A DNA stretch of 64,000 nucleotides from Blastococcus sp. TF02-09. GTDB lineage: Bacteria; Actinomycetota; Actinomycetes; Mycobacteriales; Geodermatophilaceae. The stretch is taken from the NCBI RefSeq assembly GCF_003319105.1, contig NZ_QOHH01000009.1, forward strand, positions 124,001 to 188,000, read 5' to 3'. Position 1 is the first letter of the stretch. The number at the start of each line of letters is the position of its first letter. The notes beneath the pieces were generated by a model. The model searched no databases and had not been told where the DNA came from. It was given only the letters and a program-made list of their open reading frames with translations. The position numbers were made by a program, and so were the translations under genes. Below, piece by piece: positions 52,000 to 61,157 of this stretch.

Positions 52000-52792
52000 T
52001 GGAGCCCGGTCGAGGGGTCCTCGCATCAATCCTTTGGCGGGCTCGAAAGTCACTCCACAACGACCGCTAGGAGGCGCCCCACAACCAGCAACGTCCTCGG
52101 TCGATCGACGTCAATCCGCCTCAAGCGATGCACGGGAGGGGCCTCTGGGCGTCTCTTCGGCAGACCCAAGCACCCCGCCCGGCGGCAATCTCACTGACTG
52201 GGGGGGGGCTAACGATGGCTGAGATCGCCAGCTTGGTGGTGGGCCACCCTCCGACGCGGGGGTCGTCGTGGTCGGCGTGGACGTCGCCGGAAGCACGGTT
52301 CAGCGCCTCATCGCAGAGAGCCAGCAGCGGCTCTCCGGGCTAGTCCGAGAGGGCCTGCTCGACGCTGGCTCGACCCCTCGGGGCCCTTGGCAACGATCTG
52401 AACGGGCATGCGTCCACCCCGCGAGGCTCGCTCCACGTATCGGATTCAACACCACCGGCGATCCCGCCTCGGGAGAGCACCTCCGGGGGTGTGACGTCCG
52501 TGCTCGGTGTAGCTGGCGTGTCAACTCGGCCACCTGACTACTGCCAGCCCCGGCGATCGTACAACCGCACAGGCGTAGCAAACCGTGTGCAGGGCGCCGC
52601 GATGTGCGACAGCCAGCTTGCGGTCGCGTGCGCAAGCGCCCCCGCTGGCGACAGCTCGGGATCGGCGCCGTGCCGGTTGGGTGACGCTGAGACAAGTAGC
52701 CCGACGTGGTAGGCCCCGGACCGGTTGCGCCAGAAACGTATCGATACCGCCTAGGGTTCCTGACCGGAACGCCTGAGGGCCCGAGGAGTGAC
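52000..52792. other. 793-bp intergenic stretch at the island boundary, no recognisable gene
   Basis: Between the enoyl-CoA hydratase and the Z1 gene. It contains a run of nine G (52200-52208) and an open plus-strand frame at about 52220-52537 with a coding-like start (VVVVGVDVAGSTVQRLIAES). That frame has no ribosome binding site and its later part looks random. The composition shift relative to the left part of the window begins here. TAGGGT at 52752-52757 is a weak candidate -10 for the island transcript. No tRNA, attachment repeat or transposase was found. It may be a decayed gene or the integration scar of the island. Confidence 0.6.
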
Positions 52793-55432
52793 GTGACTGT
52801 CAGTAGCAGTGCCATTAGCAACGCCTACGCGATGTTCGTCGGGCTACTCCGTCAGGACAAGTCGCCAGAGGCTGCCGAGGCGGCCATGCGCGATCTGATG
52901 CCTAACGACGAGCTGATACAAGCCGTCGTCAAGCGGTACCACGAGACGGCGCAAGGCATCATCGCCGCCAGGGATCCCAATACCCTGTCGGACCCAAACA
53001 AGATAATCCCTTGGTACACGGGGTCGCGCCCCGCGGACGACTTCTGGCCTGCACTCGAGCGGGCCCTCGCCGATGCCGGATCACTCGGACAGGTCGGACT
53101 CGAGTCGCTCGACCGCGCGTCCACGAAAGTGGTGGCGAGCCTTCCCGCGCCTTGGAGGAGGGAGTTCCGCGGCCGAGGGCTCGTCCTCGGATATGTGCAG
53201 AGTGGCAAGACGTCGAACTTCACGGCCGTGATATCAAAGGCCGCCGATGCCGGATACAGGCTGTTCATTGTCCTGTCAGGGATTCACAACAACCTGCGAT
53301 GCCAGACTCAGGTTCGTCTGGATGAGCAGCTCGTTGGTCTGAATCCTAAGCGCTGGATCGGGCTCACGAGCGATGAAGCCGACTTCGGAAATCCGGGCAA
53401 CGCCGACGCCCTTCTCGCCCAGGACCAGCTGAGAGTGCTGGCGGTGGTGAAGAAAAACAAGACCAGGCTCACCAACCTTTGCGAATGGCTGGAGAGTGCC
53501 TCAAAGTCGACGCGTCAAAACTGCCCCATCCTGATAATTGATGACGAAGCCGATCAGGCCAGTGTCAATACCAAGGGTGCGGACCGAGCGCAGATCAACA
53601 AACTTATCCTCCGCCTCCTGAACCAGCCAAAGGCAGCATACGTCGGCTACACCGCCACCCCGTTCGCCAATATCTTCATTGACCCGTCTGTCCCGGAAGA
53701 CTTGTATCCGAGCGACTTTATTGTCGACCTTCCGCGGCCCGCTGCATACTTCGGCGCTGAGCGTCTCTTCGGGCGCGATCCCCTCACTGAGGAGGAGGCG
53801 GAGCAGGGCACGGACGGTCTGGACGTCGTTTCGGCGGTGCCCCTAGACGAGGCTGCAGACCTGCGGCCCCCGCGAAAGAAGGCCGATCGGGACCTGTGGC
53901 AGCCCAAGATCACCTCGACGCTTCACGAGGCGATCGCTTGGTTTGTGCTGGCTACAGCTACTCGGCGGGCGCGGGGACAGGGTGGGCGCCATTCCTCAAT
54001 GCTGATTCATACCACACAGCTGTCGTCGATTCACTTTCGCTACAGAGATCCGATTGAGCAGGAGATTGAGAGGCTGCGCACCGCCACCGCACGACCAATG
54101 CTTCGGGAAGTTTGGGAGAAGCAGACGGCACGAGTCTCGGCAAGAGAACTCGGTGAGCTTTCCCTCACTTTCGAGGAAGTCGAGCGAGAGCTCTCTGGTG
54201 TGTTCAATGACGTGGAGGTCGTCGTCGACAACTTTCAGAGCACGGATCGACTCGACTATGGAGGCACCCCCAAGGTCGTCATTGTGCTGGGTGGAAACAC
54301 CCTCTCTCGGGGCCTGACTCTCGAGGGCCTTGTCGTGAGTTACTTCTTGCGTACGGCGAGTGCATACGACACGCTCCTCCAGATGGGAAGGTGGTTTGGT
54401 TACCGCCCAGGCTACTCGGATCTGCCTCGCATCTGGATGACGCAGGACCTCGCCGAGTACTTCCAGTTCTTAGCGACCGTCGAGGCCGAGATAAGACTGG
54501 ACATCTCCCGCTACGAGCGCGAGGATCTAACTCCTCGGGAATTTGCTGTTCGCGTGCGGACGCATCCGCAGCTTGCCATCACGTCAGCCTTAAAGATGAA
54601 GGCGGCTGAAGACGTTGCGGTGTCTTACAGCGGCAGGCGGATACAGACCATTCTGTTCAACCACCGAGACCGGGACTGGCTTGCTGACAACATCCGCGCG
54701 AGTCGGCGCCTGCTCGGAGCGGCCGAACGCGCGATCGCAAGGAGTCCGCGGGAAGCCGGCAGCAATCGGTACGTCTACGATGACGTCCCCGTCGGAGCGG
54801 TCCTGGACTTCCTCGGCGGCTACCGGTTCCATCAAGATGCCCAAGACCTGGTTGCTGACCGTATCGCTGACTACATCCGCCGACAGAACGGGTTCGGTGA
54901 ACTGGAGCGATGGAATATTGCTGTAGTTACACGAGGACCTGACCACCTCGGCCGGAAGATCGACCTAGGTGGCGGCATCCCCCAAGTCGGTCTCATCAAC
55001 CGTGCTGCGATGAAGATCGTGGCGAAGCCACACGCGAACATCAAGTCACTGATGTCGCACGAGGACCGTGTGGCCGATCTTGAGCACTTGGACGCGCCCA
55101 CCGTGCGGGCGATGTCGGATGTGGAGCTCCAAGAGGCGCGGCCTGCAGGGGTAGGACTGTTGGTCCTCTACCCAATTGACAGGGACTCAAGGCCGCGGTT
55201 GAGGTCCAATTCCGCTGGCACTCAGGTGCGGACGGACTTGAGTGCCGTGGAAGACGTTATGGGCGTCGGCCTTGTTTTCCCTGAGGCTTCTGTCAAGGAC
55301 TCGGCGGTTTCCTACAAGGCTGTCGGGCTGCCCTTGGGCGACGTCGAAGAATTCGATGATGCGGAAGAGCTCGAGCTGGTCGACATCGAGAGTATGGACA
55401 CCGAGTCCAGCCTCAACGGCATCGAGGCATAG
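52793..55432 (+). CDS. Z1-domain ATPase of a restriction-modification-like system
   Basis: 879 residues from GTG 52793 (GAGGAG 7 nt upstream). Superfamily-II-like motor: Walker A GYVQSGKT (Lys139), Walker B LIIDDEADQAS (Asp250-Asp254), GYTATPFAN at about 285, VVIVLGGNTLSRGLTLEGLVVSYFLRT, and arginine-finger-like LQMGRWFGYRPGYSDLPRIW at about 530. The central block matches the Z1 domain family. N-terminal ~100 residues are helical and probably unique. Z1 proteins occur with MORC-like ATPases, PD-(D/E)XK nucleases and DNA methyltransferases. A role in moving along or remodelling DNA to license cutting is inferred. First gene of the island, ending TAG directly against the next GTG. Confidence 0.88.
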   Translation: MTVSSSAISNAYAMFVGLLRQDKSPEAAEAAMRDLMPNDELIQAVVKRYHETAQGIIAARDPNTLSDPNKIIPWYTGSRPADDFWPALERALADAGSLGQVGLESLDRASTKVVASLPAPWRREFRGRGLVLGYVQSGKTSNFTAVISKAADAGYRLFIVLSGIHNNLRCQTQVRLDEQLVGLNPKRWIGLTSDEADFGNPGNADALLAQDQLRVLAVVKKNKTRLTNLCEWLESASKSTRQNCPILIIDDEADQASVNTKGADRAQINKLILRLLNQPKAAYVGYTATPFANIFIDPSVPEDLYPSDFIVDLPRPAAYFGAERLFGRDPLTEEEAEQGTDGLDVVSAVPLDEAADLRPPRKKADRDLWQPKITSTLHEAIAWFVLATATRRARGQGGRHSSMLIHTTQLSSIHFRYRDPIEQEIERLRTATARPMLREVWEKQTARVSARELGELSLTFEEVERELSGVFNDVEVVVDNFQSTDRLDYGGTPKVVIVLGGNTLSRGLTLEGLVVSYFLRTASAYDTLLQMGRWFGYRPGYSDLPRIWMTQDLAEYFQFLATVEAEIRLDISRYEREDLTPREFAVRVRTHPQLAITSALKMKAAEDVAVSYSGRRIQTILFNHRDRDWLADNIRASRRLLGAAERAIARSPREAGSNRYVYDDVPVGAVLDFLGGYRFHQDAQDLVADRIADYIRRQNGFGELERWNIAVVTRGPDHLGRKIDLGGGIPQVGLINRAAMKIVAKPHANIKSLMSHEDRVADLEHLDAPTVRAMSDVELQEARPAGVGLLVLYPIDRDSRPRLRSNSAGTQVRTDLSAVEDVMGVGLVFPEASVKDSAVSYKAVGLPLGDVEEFDDAEELELVDIESMDTESSLNGIEA

Positions 55433-56413
55433 GTGCGCGACGACCTTACGGCAGCGTTCCACGCACTGTCCCAGTCCCGAGAAGCGGGTGAGCAGCTGAT
55501 GCTGTCAGTCCTTCCGGTGACAACGCCTGAAGGAAGGGTGGCCGCGGCCCTCAGCTTCGAGGGGACTCGTCACCTCCTGGTGCCGATCCCCGTGGGGACA
55601 CCCGTGGCGTCGGACCGACGATCCAAGTCAGTGACGATCGAGCGTAGAGAGTTGATTGTGGAAGGGGATCGTCGCCTCTACATCGACGTCGCTTGTCATC
55701 AGCCCGAGCTAGGTGACCTTTTTGAGCGCCTAGCGTCGGAGATCTGCGAACGCTTGGCAGCCAAGCCGCAGGACTATCTGCTTATCCCGAGCCGGACGCT
55801 ATCCCGGTGGCGGCAGCTCTTGGAGGATGGCAGGGAGCCACTGTCGGCCAGTCAGCTCGTTGGTGTCTTCGGCGAGCTGTGGGTGCTGCGGCGGATGGTA
55901 GAAGTCGACCCACTTCGGCGGGTCGACCACTGGGGCGGCCCAAGCCGGGCGGTGCATGACTTCGGACGCGGAGGTATGGCGGTCGAGGTCAAGACTTCGA
56001 CAGCTCGTAGCGGACGCATGGTGGAGATCCATGGTGCCGACCAGCTGGACGTCTCCTCTAATGGCAAGCTGGCTCTCGTCTATCTCCGAGTGCGTGAGTC
56101 CGCTGACGGGGTCAGTGTCGGAGGGCTTATTGCCGCCTTGGAAGCCGCCGGTGCCGATCCCGCAAGCTTGGATGAGCTGCTCACCGCCGCCGGGGTGCGG
56201 CATCGTCCCATGGGCCCCACGTTCGAGGTGGTCGAAGAGGCGTGGTTTTTAGTCGATGAGAACTTCCCTCGTATAACTCCATCGGCTTTCGTTGGCGGGA
56301 TCGTTCCGGACGGCGTCCTGGCGCTCAACTACCGTCTCGACCTGTCGACCTCGCCGGCGCCCATGAGCGGCGCTGAGCAGTCGAGGTGGCTGAAGGAGTT
56401 GGCAGACTCGTGA
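55433..56413 (+). CDS. PD-(D/E)XK motif protein (DUF4420-like)
   Basis: 326 residues, GTG at 55433 immediately after the Z1 stop. Nuclease core at about 145-210: GELWVLRRM (Glu148), Asp176 in VHDFGRGG, Glu185 and Lys187 in MAVEVKTSTARSG, the D-x8-E-x-K pattern. The C-terminal half contains HRPMGPTFEVVEEAWFLVDENFPRI and ends with a Pro-rich tail. It is the likely DNA-cutting component next to Z1 in this system. Its own stop overlaps the next gene by GTGA. Substrate and metal preference unknown. Confidence 0.82.
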   Translation: MRDDLTAAFHALSQSREAGEQLMLSVLPVTTPEGRVAAALSFEGTRHLLVPIPVGTPVASDRRSKSVTIERRELIVEGDRRLYIDVACHQPELGDLFERLASEICERLAAKPQDYLLIPSRTLSRWRQLLEDGREPLSASQLVGVFGELWVLRRMVEVDPLRRVDHWGGPSRAVHDFGRGGMAVEVKTSTARSGRMVEIHGADQLDVSSNGKLALVYLRVRESADGVSVGGLIAALEAAGADPASLDELLTAAGVRHRPMGPTFEVVEEAWFLVDENFPRITPSAFVGGIVPDGVLALNYRLDLSTSPAPMSGAEQSRWLKELADS

Positions 56414-58317
56414 CGGAACTCGATCACTTCCCAGAGCCTCGCGCCGCACATGGTGGCTTGGCAGGCGAAGGGGCTCTCAACCTGCTCGGTAGGCCAGATC
56501 TCGACCCATTCGTGGTGCTTGTCCGAGAGGCTGTGCAAAACAGCTGGGACGCCCGGACCGGCGCTGGCCCGGTGACTGTCTCGGTCGAGCTTAACTCGGT
56601 TACTGACGAGCAGCGGAGCGCCCTGCGCTCCGACGTCTTCGCCAAGCTCCCTCCTAAGGGCGTCTACAGCGACGCCGTAGAGGGAGCGGACGTGGAGCTG
56701 TTCCGTCTTCTGGGGCAGAAAGATCTTCGTGTTCTCACGATTACTGATCGAGGAACCCGGGGGCTGGGTGGGCCGGTGAGGGCCGATCGGCCGGCGGAAG
56801 ATGGCGATATTACGGACTTCGCGGATCTCGTTTTCAACATCGGTCAGCCATCCGACCGAGAGATGGGCGGGGGAACCTACGGCTTCGGCAAGACGATCAG
56901 TTACCTAGTCAGTCGGAGTCGCACTGTTCTCATCCACACCAGCACGGGCAATAAGGGCCGAACCCAACAGCGGTTGATCGCCCAGACGATCGGGCGCCAA
57001 TACTCGTACAGGAACAGGAACTACACAGGACGTCACTGGTGGGGTGTCCAGAGGAATGACGGTTCAATCGAGCCCCTAATCGGTGATGCGGCTCGGCGCC
57101 TTGCAGCTCGAATCGGTCTACCCGGCTTTGCTACCTCCGAGACTGGCACGACGATTGCCATTCTGGGTCCGGATCTGGGTGGACAGTCTCCCGAACAGGT
57201 CTGCAACTACATCGCCGAGGCCATCGCTTGGAACTTCTGGCCCAAGATGGTTGCCAGTGACGGCAGTCGGCCGGACATGGTGTTCAACGTATCGATGGAC
57301 GGTCGCACCGTGGAGGTTCCCGACCCTCGCCGAACGGCCCCCCTTGCGGCGTTTGCGCAGGCACTTGATGCCCTGCGCGCCTGTGACGACGAAGGGGCTT
57401 CGGCGGACGACTTCCCCATGCAGCGGGTCTCGAGGATTCGGTCCCAGAGGCCCAGCGCGGACCTCGGATGGCTGTCGATGAACGCCGTGCCGCTCGCGTC
57501 GCGGCAGCCGCTCGACTGTGGTCTGGATGATCATGAGCAGCCTCGGACCGCTGCCGCCTTCGAAGGGCCGGCTCACCATGTCGCTGTGATGCGTAGGGCG
57601 GAACTGGTCGTGCAATACCGTCCGGGTCCTGCACTTCCAGACAAGGGCTTGGAGTGGGCAGGCGTCTTCAGAACTTCCGTGGAGGCTGACGGCGCCTTCG
57701 CGGCCGCTGAACCACCCACTCACGACGACTGGAGGCCAAGCCTAGTTAGCGAGAGAAGGCAGCGGACATACGTCAACGTCGCCCTGCGAGACATCAAGGC
57801 CGCGGCTGAAAGCGCCTTCGCGCCTGCGTTACAGCAGAGCGGGGCCAAGGTTGAGGCATCCGGCGTCGTAGTTGCCGATCAGCTTGGAGAGCTGATCAGC
57901 CTCGCGCCTGGAACCGGCGCCTCACGACGGAGGCCTGCGATGGGCCGCCACCGGACGTCCGGAAGCCCTACGGCTCGCGTCGAGATCGGGCGCCGCTGGC
58001 TGGAGACCAGCGCCGATGGGCAATCCCACCTGTGCGTTGAGTTCGCCGTCGTTGCCCAGCAGGGGACCAAGGGCAGTCTGGTCTCCGCTGTGGTGGGTGC
58101 CGCTGGCCCGGACGGGGTCTCGATGGAGAGGGACGCTCCCCTGGGCGCCCCCGTACCTATCGTCCTGGGCTTCTGGAAGGGAAGCCGACAGGTCGGCGAC
58201 CAGGCGGTGGAGGTGCCTGCCGATGATCGGGGGAAGTGGTGCCTGCGTGTGTTGCAACCCGCTGATGTGGGAACGGTGGTCGACTTGCGCGTTGAGCCGG
58301 CGGAGGGAGCGGCATGA
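56410..58317 (+). CDS. GHKL-type ATPase (large, MutL/MORC-related)
   Basis: 635 residues; GTG overlaps the previous stop. GHKL ATP site: Glu40 and Asn44 in VREAVQNSWDA, Asp113/Gly115 in ITDRGTRGLGG, and GGGTYGFGKT at 153-162. Past about residue 230 there is a beta-rich region (TTIAILGPDLGGQSP, VFNVSMDGRTVEVPDPRR), then a region with no match, and a C-terminal strand-rich domain with VVGAAGPDGVSM and VLGFWKGSRQVGD. It differs strongly from the second ATPase at 61.2 kb. GHKL proteins dimerise on ATP binding, which could clamp DNA or recruit the nuclease. Ends in ATGA overlap. Confidence 0.85.
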   Translation: MTELDHFPEPRAAHGGLAGEGALNLLGRPDLDPFVVLVREAVQNSWDARTGAGPVTVSVELNSVTDEQRSALRSDVFAKLPPKGVYSDAVEGADVELFRLLGQKDLRVLTITDRGTRGLGGPVRADRPAEDGDITDFADLVFNIGQPSDREMGGGTYGFGKTISYLVSRSRTVLIHTSTGNKGRTQQRLIAQTIGRQYSYRNRNYTGRHWWGVQRNDGSIEPLIGDAARRLAARIGLPGFATSETGTTIAILGPDLGGQSPEQVCNYIAEAIAWNFWPKMVASDGSRPDMVFNVSMDGRTVEVPDPRRTAPLAAFAQALDALRACDDEGASADDFPMQRVSRIRSQRPSADLGWLSMNAVPLASRQPLDCGLDDHEQPRTAAAFEGPAHHVAVMRRAELVVQYRPGPALPDKGLEWAGVFRTSVEADGAFAAAEPPTHDDWRPSLVSERRQRTYVNVALRDIKAAAESAFAPALQQSGAKVEASGVVVADQLGELISLAPGTGASRRRPAMGRHRTSGSPTARVEIGRRWLETSADGQSHLCVEFAVVAQQGTKGSLVSAVVGAAGPDGVSMERDAPLGAPVPIVLGFWKGSRQVGDQAVEVPADDRGKWCLRVLQPADVGTVVDLRVEPAEGAA

Positions 58318-59216
58318 GGCTTGTTGCGCTGCCGTACCTCCAAGTGGAGACACCGCCTGAGTGCGGGCCGTGGATTGTGGAGATGCGGGGGAGTCGACAA
58401 CCGCTGCCCGACGTGCTCAAGGGGTGGGATTACAGCACCGCTCTGCGTCTTGAGTGCACTGTTCGGCTGTCTCGCCGTGAAATCCTGGCGGAGTGTGGCC
58501 TGTCGGAGGACGCAGAATTGTCGTTGGCTGTCAGGTGGTCTGCCTCGTCCACGAACGTTCGACGCCTCGGTTCACAGGTCCGCATCGAGGGAAGTCGCAG
58601 TCTTAACCTTGCGTTCGACGTGCCAGCTGGGACGGCGGGCGGAAGGCTCGCTCTCGAGCGCCTGATCGTCCTCAACCATGGAGGGAATGTTCGGCAGTCT
58701 CTGGCCGCGGAAAAGCCCGGTTCGGTGTTGTGGCGCGAGCCGCGCGACGATCAAGCCGTTTGCGCCCTTGAGGGCGACGCCGCGCGATTCCCGACGGATG
58801 TCATGGATTTCGAGCAGACAGGTCTCGGTGACGCAGGGGGCGTGTGGTGGCTGCACCATGACCTTTCGGACCTCGACGCGAACCCTTTGTCTTGCCTCCG
58901 CATACGGATCAATAGCGCGCACCCTGCAGGGAGCAGACTCGTCGACGGGAGTCCCGAGGCATCTGACGCGCGAAGCGCTCTCTACTGGGACGTGAACCGC
59001 CTGTTGGTACACGCGGCGCTGGACTCGGACGAATTCGTGACCGGCTGGGGAGCCTTCCGGGTCGGCTCTCTCGGCCACACGCTCGAGCAGCTGTGTCGTC
59101 GACTCTGGCCCTACCAGGACGCGCGGGCGCTGCGCGCCTCTCGAGCCAATGACCGAGGTCGATTCGAGGTAAGCCTGCAAGCTCGGGTCGGTCTGTTCAC
59201 CGAGGCGGCTGGGTGA
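58314..59216 (+). CDS. Unknown island protein, 300 aa
   Basis: ATG at 58314 overlaps the previous stop; its own stop overlaps the next gene by GTGA. No recognised domain. Predicted beta-rich N-terminus (VALPYLQVETPPECGPWIVEMRGS, LRLECTVRLSRREILAECGLSEDAEL) with a possible Ig-like or jelly-roll pattern. The second half contains WWLHHDLSDLDANPLSCLRIRINSAHP and a helical end (LYWDVNRLLVHAALDSDEF ... LGHTLEQLCRRLWP). The perfect overlaps on both sides show it is part of the system, probably a structural or accessory subunit between the large ATPase and the DUF6339-like protein. Confidence 0.72.
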   Translation: MRLVALPYLQVETPPECGPWIVEMRGSRQPLPDVLKGWDYSTALRLECTVRLSRREILAECGLSEDAELSLAVRWSASSTNVRRLGSQVRIEGSRSLNLAFDVPAGTAGGRLALERLIVLNHGGNVRQSLAAEKPGSVLWREPRDDQAVCALEGDAARFPTDVMDFEQTGLGDAGGVWWLHHDLSDLDANPLSCLRIRINSAHPAGSRLVDGSPEASDARSALYWDVNRLLVHAALDSDEFVTGWGAFRVGSLGHTLEQLCRRLWPYQDARALRASRANDRGRFEVSLQARVGLFTEAAG

Positions 59217-60565
59217 CCGTCGTGTATGTCTATCCCCGCCTCTCCGAGCCCGCTGCCCGCCAGCTAATGGCGGAGTATGCCGAGCTGTCACCCGCTTCCC
59301 TCCGGGAGCGTGCCAGCTTTCGGCACCCTGAGGCGGCTCCAGTAGCCGTCGGAGGGCCTCCTGTGCCAGAGGAGGTTGTCGCGCACCTCGCTGCCGGCAT
59401 CCGTGAGCTCGCCGACAGTCTCGGGTTCCCGGAGCCGCTCAACCGCGCGCACATCGGCGACTTCGACAGACCCGCCACCGCCCTAGTGCACGACCGGATG
59501 GCCATCCTTCCCTCCGATGCCGCGTCCGAGGAGGTGTGGAACTTCTTGTCCCTCGTAGTGCTGCCCGACGTGAGCGTGTGGCGTTGGCCGGCACGCGCGG
59601 AAGAGCGTTTGCTTGGTCGCCCGAGGAACGTCTTGCGCCGGCTGTGGTGGCGGGCAGAGGTGGTCGGTGTGGACCTCATCAATTGCGCAGATGGCCTCGG
59701 CGAAGACGAGCTGGTCAACATCATGGAGCGCCCCACCCTGGCCGCGGATCGGCGCCTAGCCCAGTTGATCGGGGATGCCATCGTCAAGAGCCCCCGCGTG
59801 AACGTGGCTCGCAGTGAGGTGATGCGAGACCTCGCTAAGCGAATGCTCAGAACGCAGGGCGCATTCTGCTTGGACGTCCTGACTGAGCAAGATCTGACAG
59901 TTGTGGTACAGCGAGCGATGCGCCAATCGTTGGTCGCCCTTGGTCTTCCCTTGGACAAATCCAAGCCTGTTGTCGAGTTGCCGCCGCCTGCTCCCACGCA
60001 CGTGCCTCAGCACGCCGACGCCCCGCCGCAGTTCACGGTGGATCGGGGGGTTCCCACTTGGGCCGTCGTCTACGTTCCCGGCGAGGCGCATGGAAAGGCA
60101 TCGCCCGCCAACTGTCGATTTCGACCAGACAGCCCCCTGGCCACTCGTTACGTGACCCGCTACTTCGAGAGCCTCATCCGGACCGAGGCCCCAGTACACC
60201 TCGAAACGCTCTACCAGTCCTTCCGCCGGGACTGGGATGTCGATCCGTACGTGGGAAACATGCCTGAGGCGCTGGATCGAGCCCTGCGGCGGTCATCCAT
60301 AGGAGGTCAGCGCGTATCCGTTGGGGCAGATGGCTTCGTGCGAGTGCCCGGACAGAGCGTGGACGTGGTGCGCGTGCCGTACGACGAGGATCCACGTCCG
60401 CCACACCGAGTACCTCCGGAGGAGATCCGTCTCGCAGTCCAGCACCTGCATGACGAGCTGCCTGATGCGACGGCCGAGCTTCTTGCAGCTCGGCTGAGCG
60501 CCCTGTTCGGGTGGCCCTCGGAGGCTGAGGCGCGCAGACGCATGGGGGAAACGGTCGGAACTTGA
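59213..60565 (+). CDS. DUF6339-like island protein, 450 aa
   Basis: GTG at 59213 overlapping the previous stop. N-terminus TVVYVYPRLSEPAARQLMAEYAELSPASLRERA and EEVWNFLSLVVLPDVSVWRWP resemble actinobacterial DUF6339 proteins often found beside Z1 genes; I rate this as probable, not certain. The first ~250 residues are alpha-helical and include LLGRPRNVLRRLWWRAEVVGVDL and RSEVMRDLAKRMLRTQGAFCLDVLTEQDL. The last 150 residues (VVYVPGEAHGKASPANCRF, SLIRTEAPVHLETLYQSFRRDWDVDPY, PEEIRLAVQHLHDELPDATAELLAARLSALFGW) look like two winged-helix modules, possibly DNA-contacting. Followed by the first real gap in the island (115 nt). Confidence 0.72.
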   Translation: MTVVYVYPRLSEPAARQLMAEYAELSPASLRERASFRHPEAAPVAVGGPPVPEEVVAHLAAGIRELADSLGFPEPLNRAHIGDFDRPATALVHDRMAILPSDAASEEVWNFLSLVVLPDVSVWRWPARAEERLLGRPRNVLRRLWWRAEVVGVDLINCADGLGEDELVNIMERPTLAADRRLAQLIGDAIVKSPRVNVARSEVMRDLAKRMLRTQGAFCLDVLTEQDLTVVVQRAMRQSLVALGLPLDKSKPVVELPPPAPTHVPQHADAPPQFTVDRGVPTWAVVYVPGEAHGKASPANCRFRPDSPLATRYVTRYFESLIRTEAPVHLETLYQSFRRDWDVDPYVGNMPEALDRALRRSSIGGQRVSVGADGFVRVPGQSVDVVRVPYDEDPRPPHRVPPEEIRLAVQHLHDELPDATAELLAARLSALFGWPSEAEARRRMGETVGT

Positions 60566-60576
60566 TCGGCCAGCGA

Positions 60577-60591
60577 GGGTCTCCCAGACCC
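60577..60591 (+). terminator. Weak hairpin in the gap between DUF6339-like gene and vsr
   Basis: GGGTCT-CCC-AGACCC, a perfect 6-bp stem with 3-nt loop, 11 nt after the stop. No T-run. It may attenuate or end the first five-gene transcript. Confidence 0.35.
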
Positions 60592-60680
60592 CATCCTTCG
60601 ACGTGTGTGACGTTCGCGGCCTAAGGCCTTGAGGGACTCACCCACGGCATATCGTGGCGAGGTGCCTCTTCCGGTGTGTG

Positions 60681-61109
60681 ATGGGTGAGCGTCCCGCGCC
60701 GCGTGACTCGACGGTCAGTGCGCAGATGCAGCGGATGCCGCGCAGGGACACGAAGCCCGAGGTGGCTCTGCGCCGGGACTTGCATGCCCGCGGCCTTCGC
60801 TTCCGCAAGGGGTACGGGGGACTCCCCGGACGGCCTGACGTCGCCTTCACGCGGGTTCGCTTGGCCGTCTTCGTCGATGGATGCTTCTGGCACCGATGCC
60901 CGATCCACGCAACGGCGCCGAAGAACAATGCAGCGTGGTGGGCGGCCAAGCTGGATGCGAACGTCTCGCGTGACCGTCGGCAGGACCAGCAGCTCAGGGA
61001 CGCGGGCTGGACTGTCATACGTGTCTGGGAGCATGAGCCCGTCGGCCTCGCAGCAGACCGCATCGAGGCGATGTGGCGGGCTCTCCTTGGCGAGCCGCCG
61101 AGGTCCTGA
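60681..61109 (+). CDS. vsr: Vsr-type very-short-patch-repair endonuclease
   Basis: 142 residues from ATG 60681; GTG 60654 is an alternative with a worse leader. Vsr signature: MQRMPRRDTKPEVALRRDLHARGLRFRKGYGGLPGRPDVAFTRVRLAVFVDGCFWHRCPIHAT, with Asp in GRPDVAF, the metal/zinc cysteines of FWHRCP, and WTVIRVWEHE near the end. It nicks next to T in T:G mismatches arising where 5-methylcytosine was deaminated, so it normally accompanies a cytosine methyltransferase. Here that gene is two genes downstream. An alternative view, that such Vsr-like genes serve as restriction nucleases in MORC-type systems, cannot be excluded. Confidence 0.88.
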   Translation: MGERPAPRDSTVSAQMQRMPRRDTKPEVALRRDLHARGLRFRKGYGGLPGRPDVAFTRVRLAVFVDGCFWHRCPIHATAPKNNAAWWAAKLDANVSRDRRQDQQLRDAGWTVIRVWEHEPVGLAADRIEAMWRALLGEPPRS

Positions 61110-61157
61110 GCTGTAGGTGTGAGAACCTGGGCTAGTTCGTAGCGACAAGGAGTCCGT

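Noticed and set aside
52215-52343. Small frame starting ATG at 52215 after the nine-G run
   Set aside because: Codons look random and there is no ribosome binding site; only a neighbouring frame has a coding-like stretch, and that has no start.
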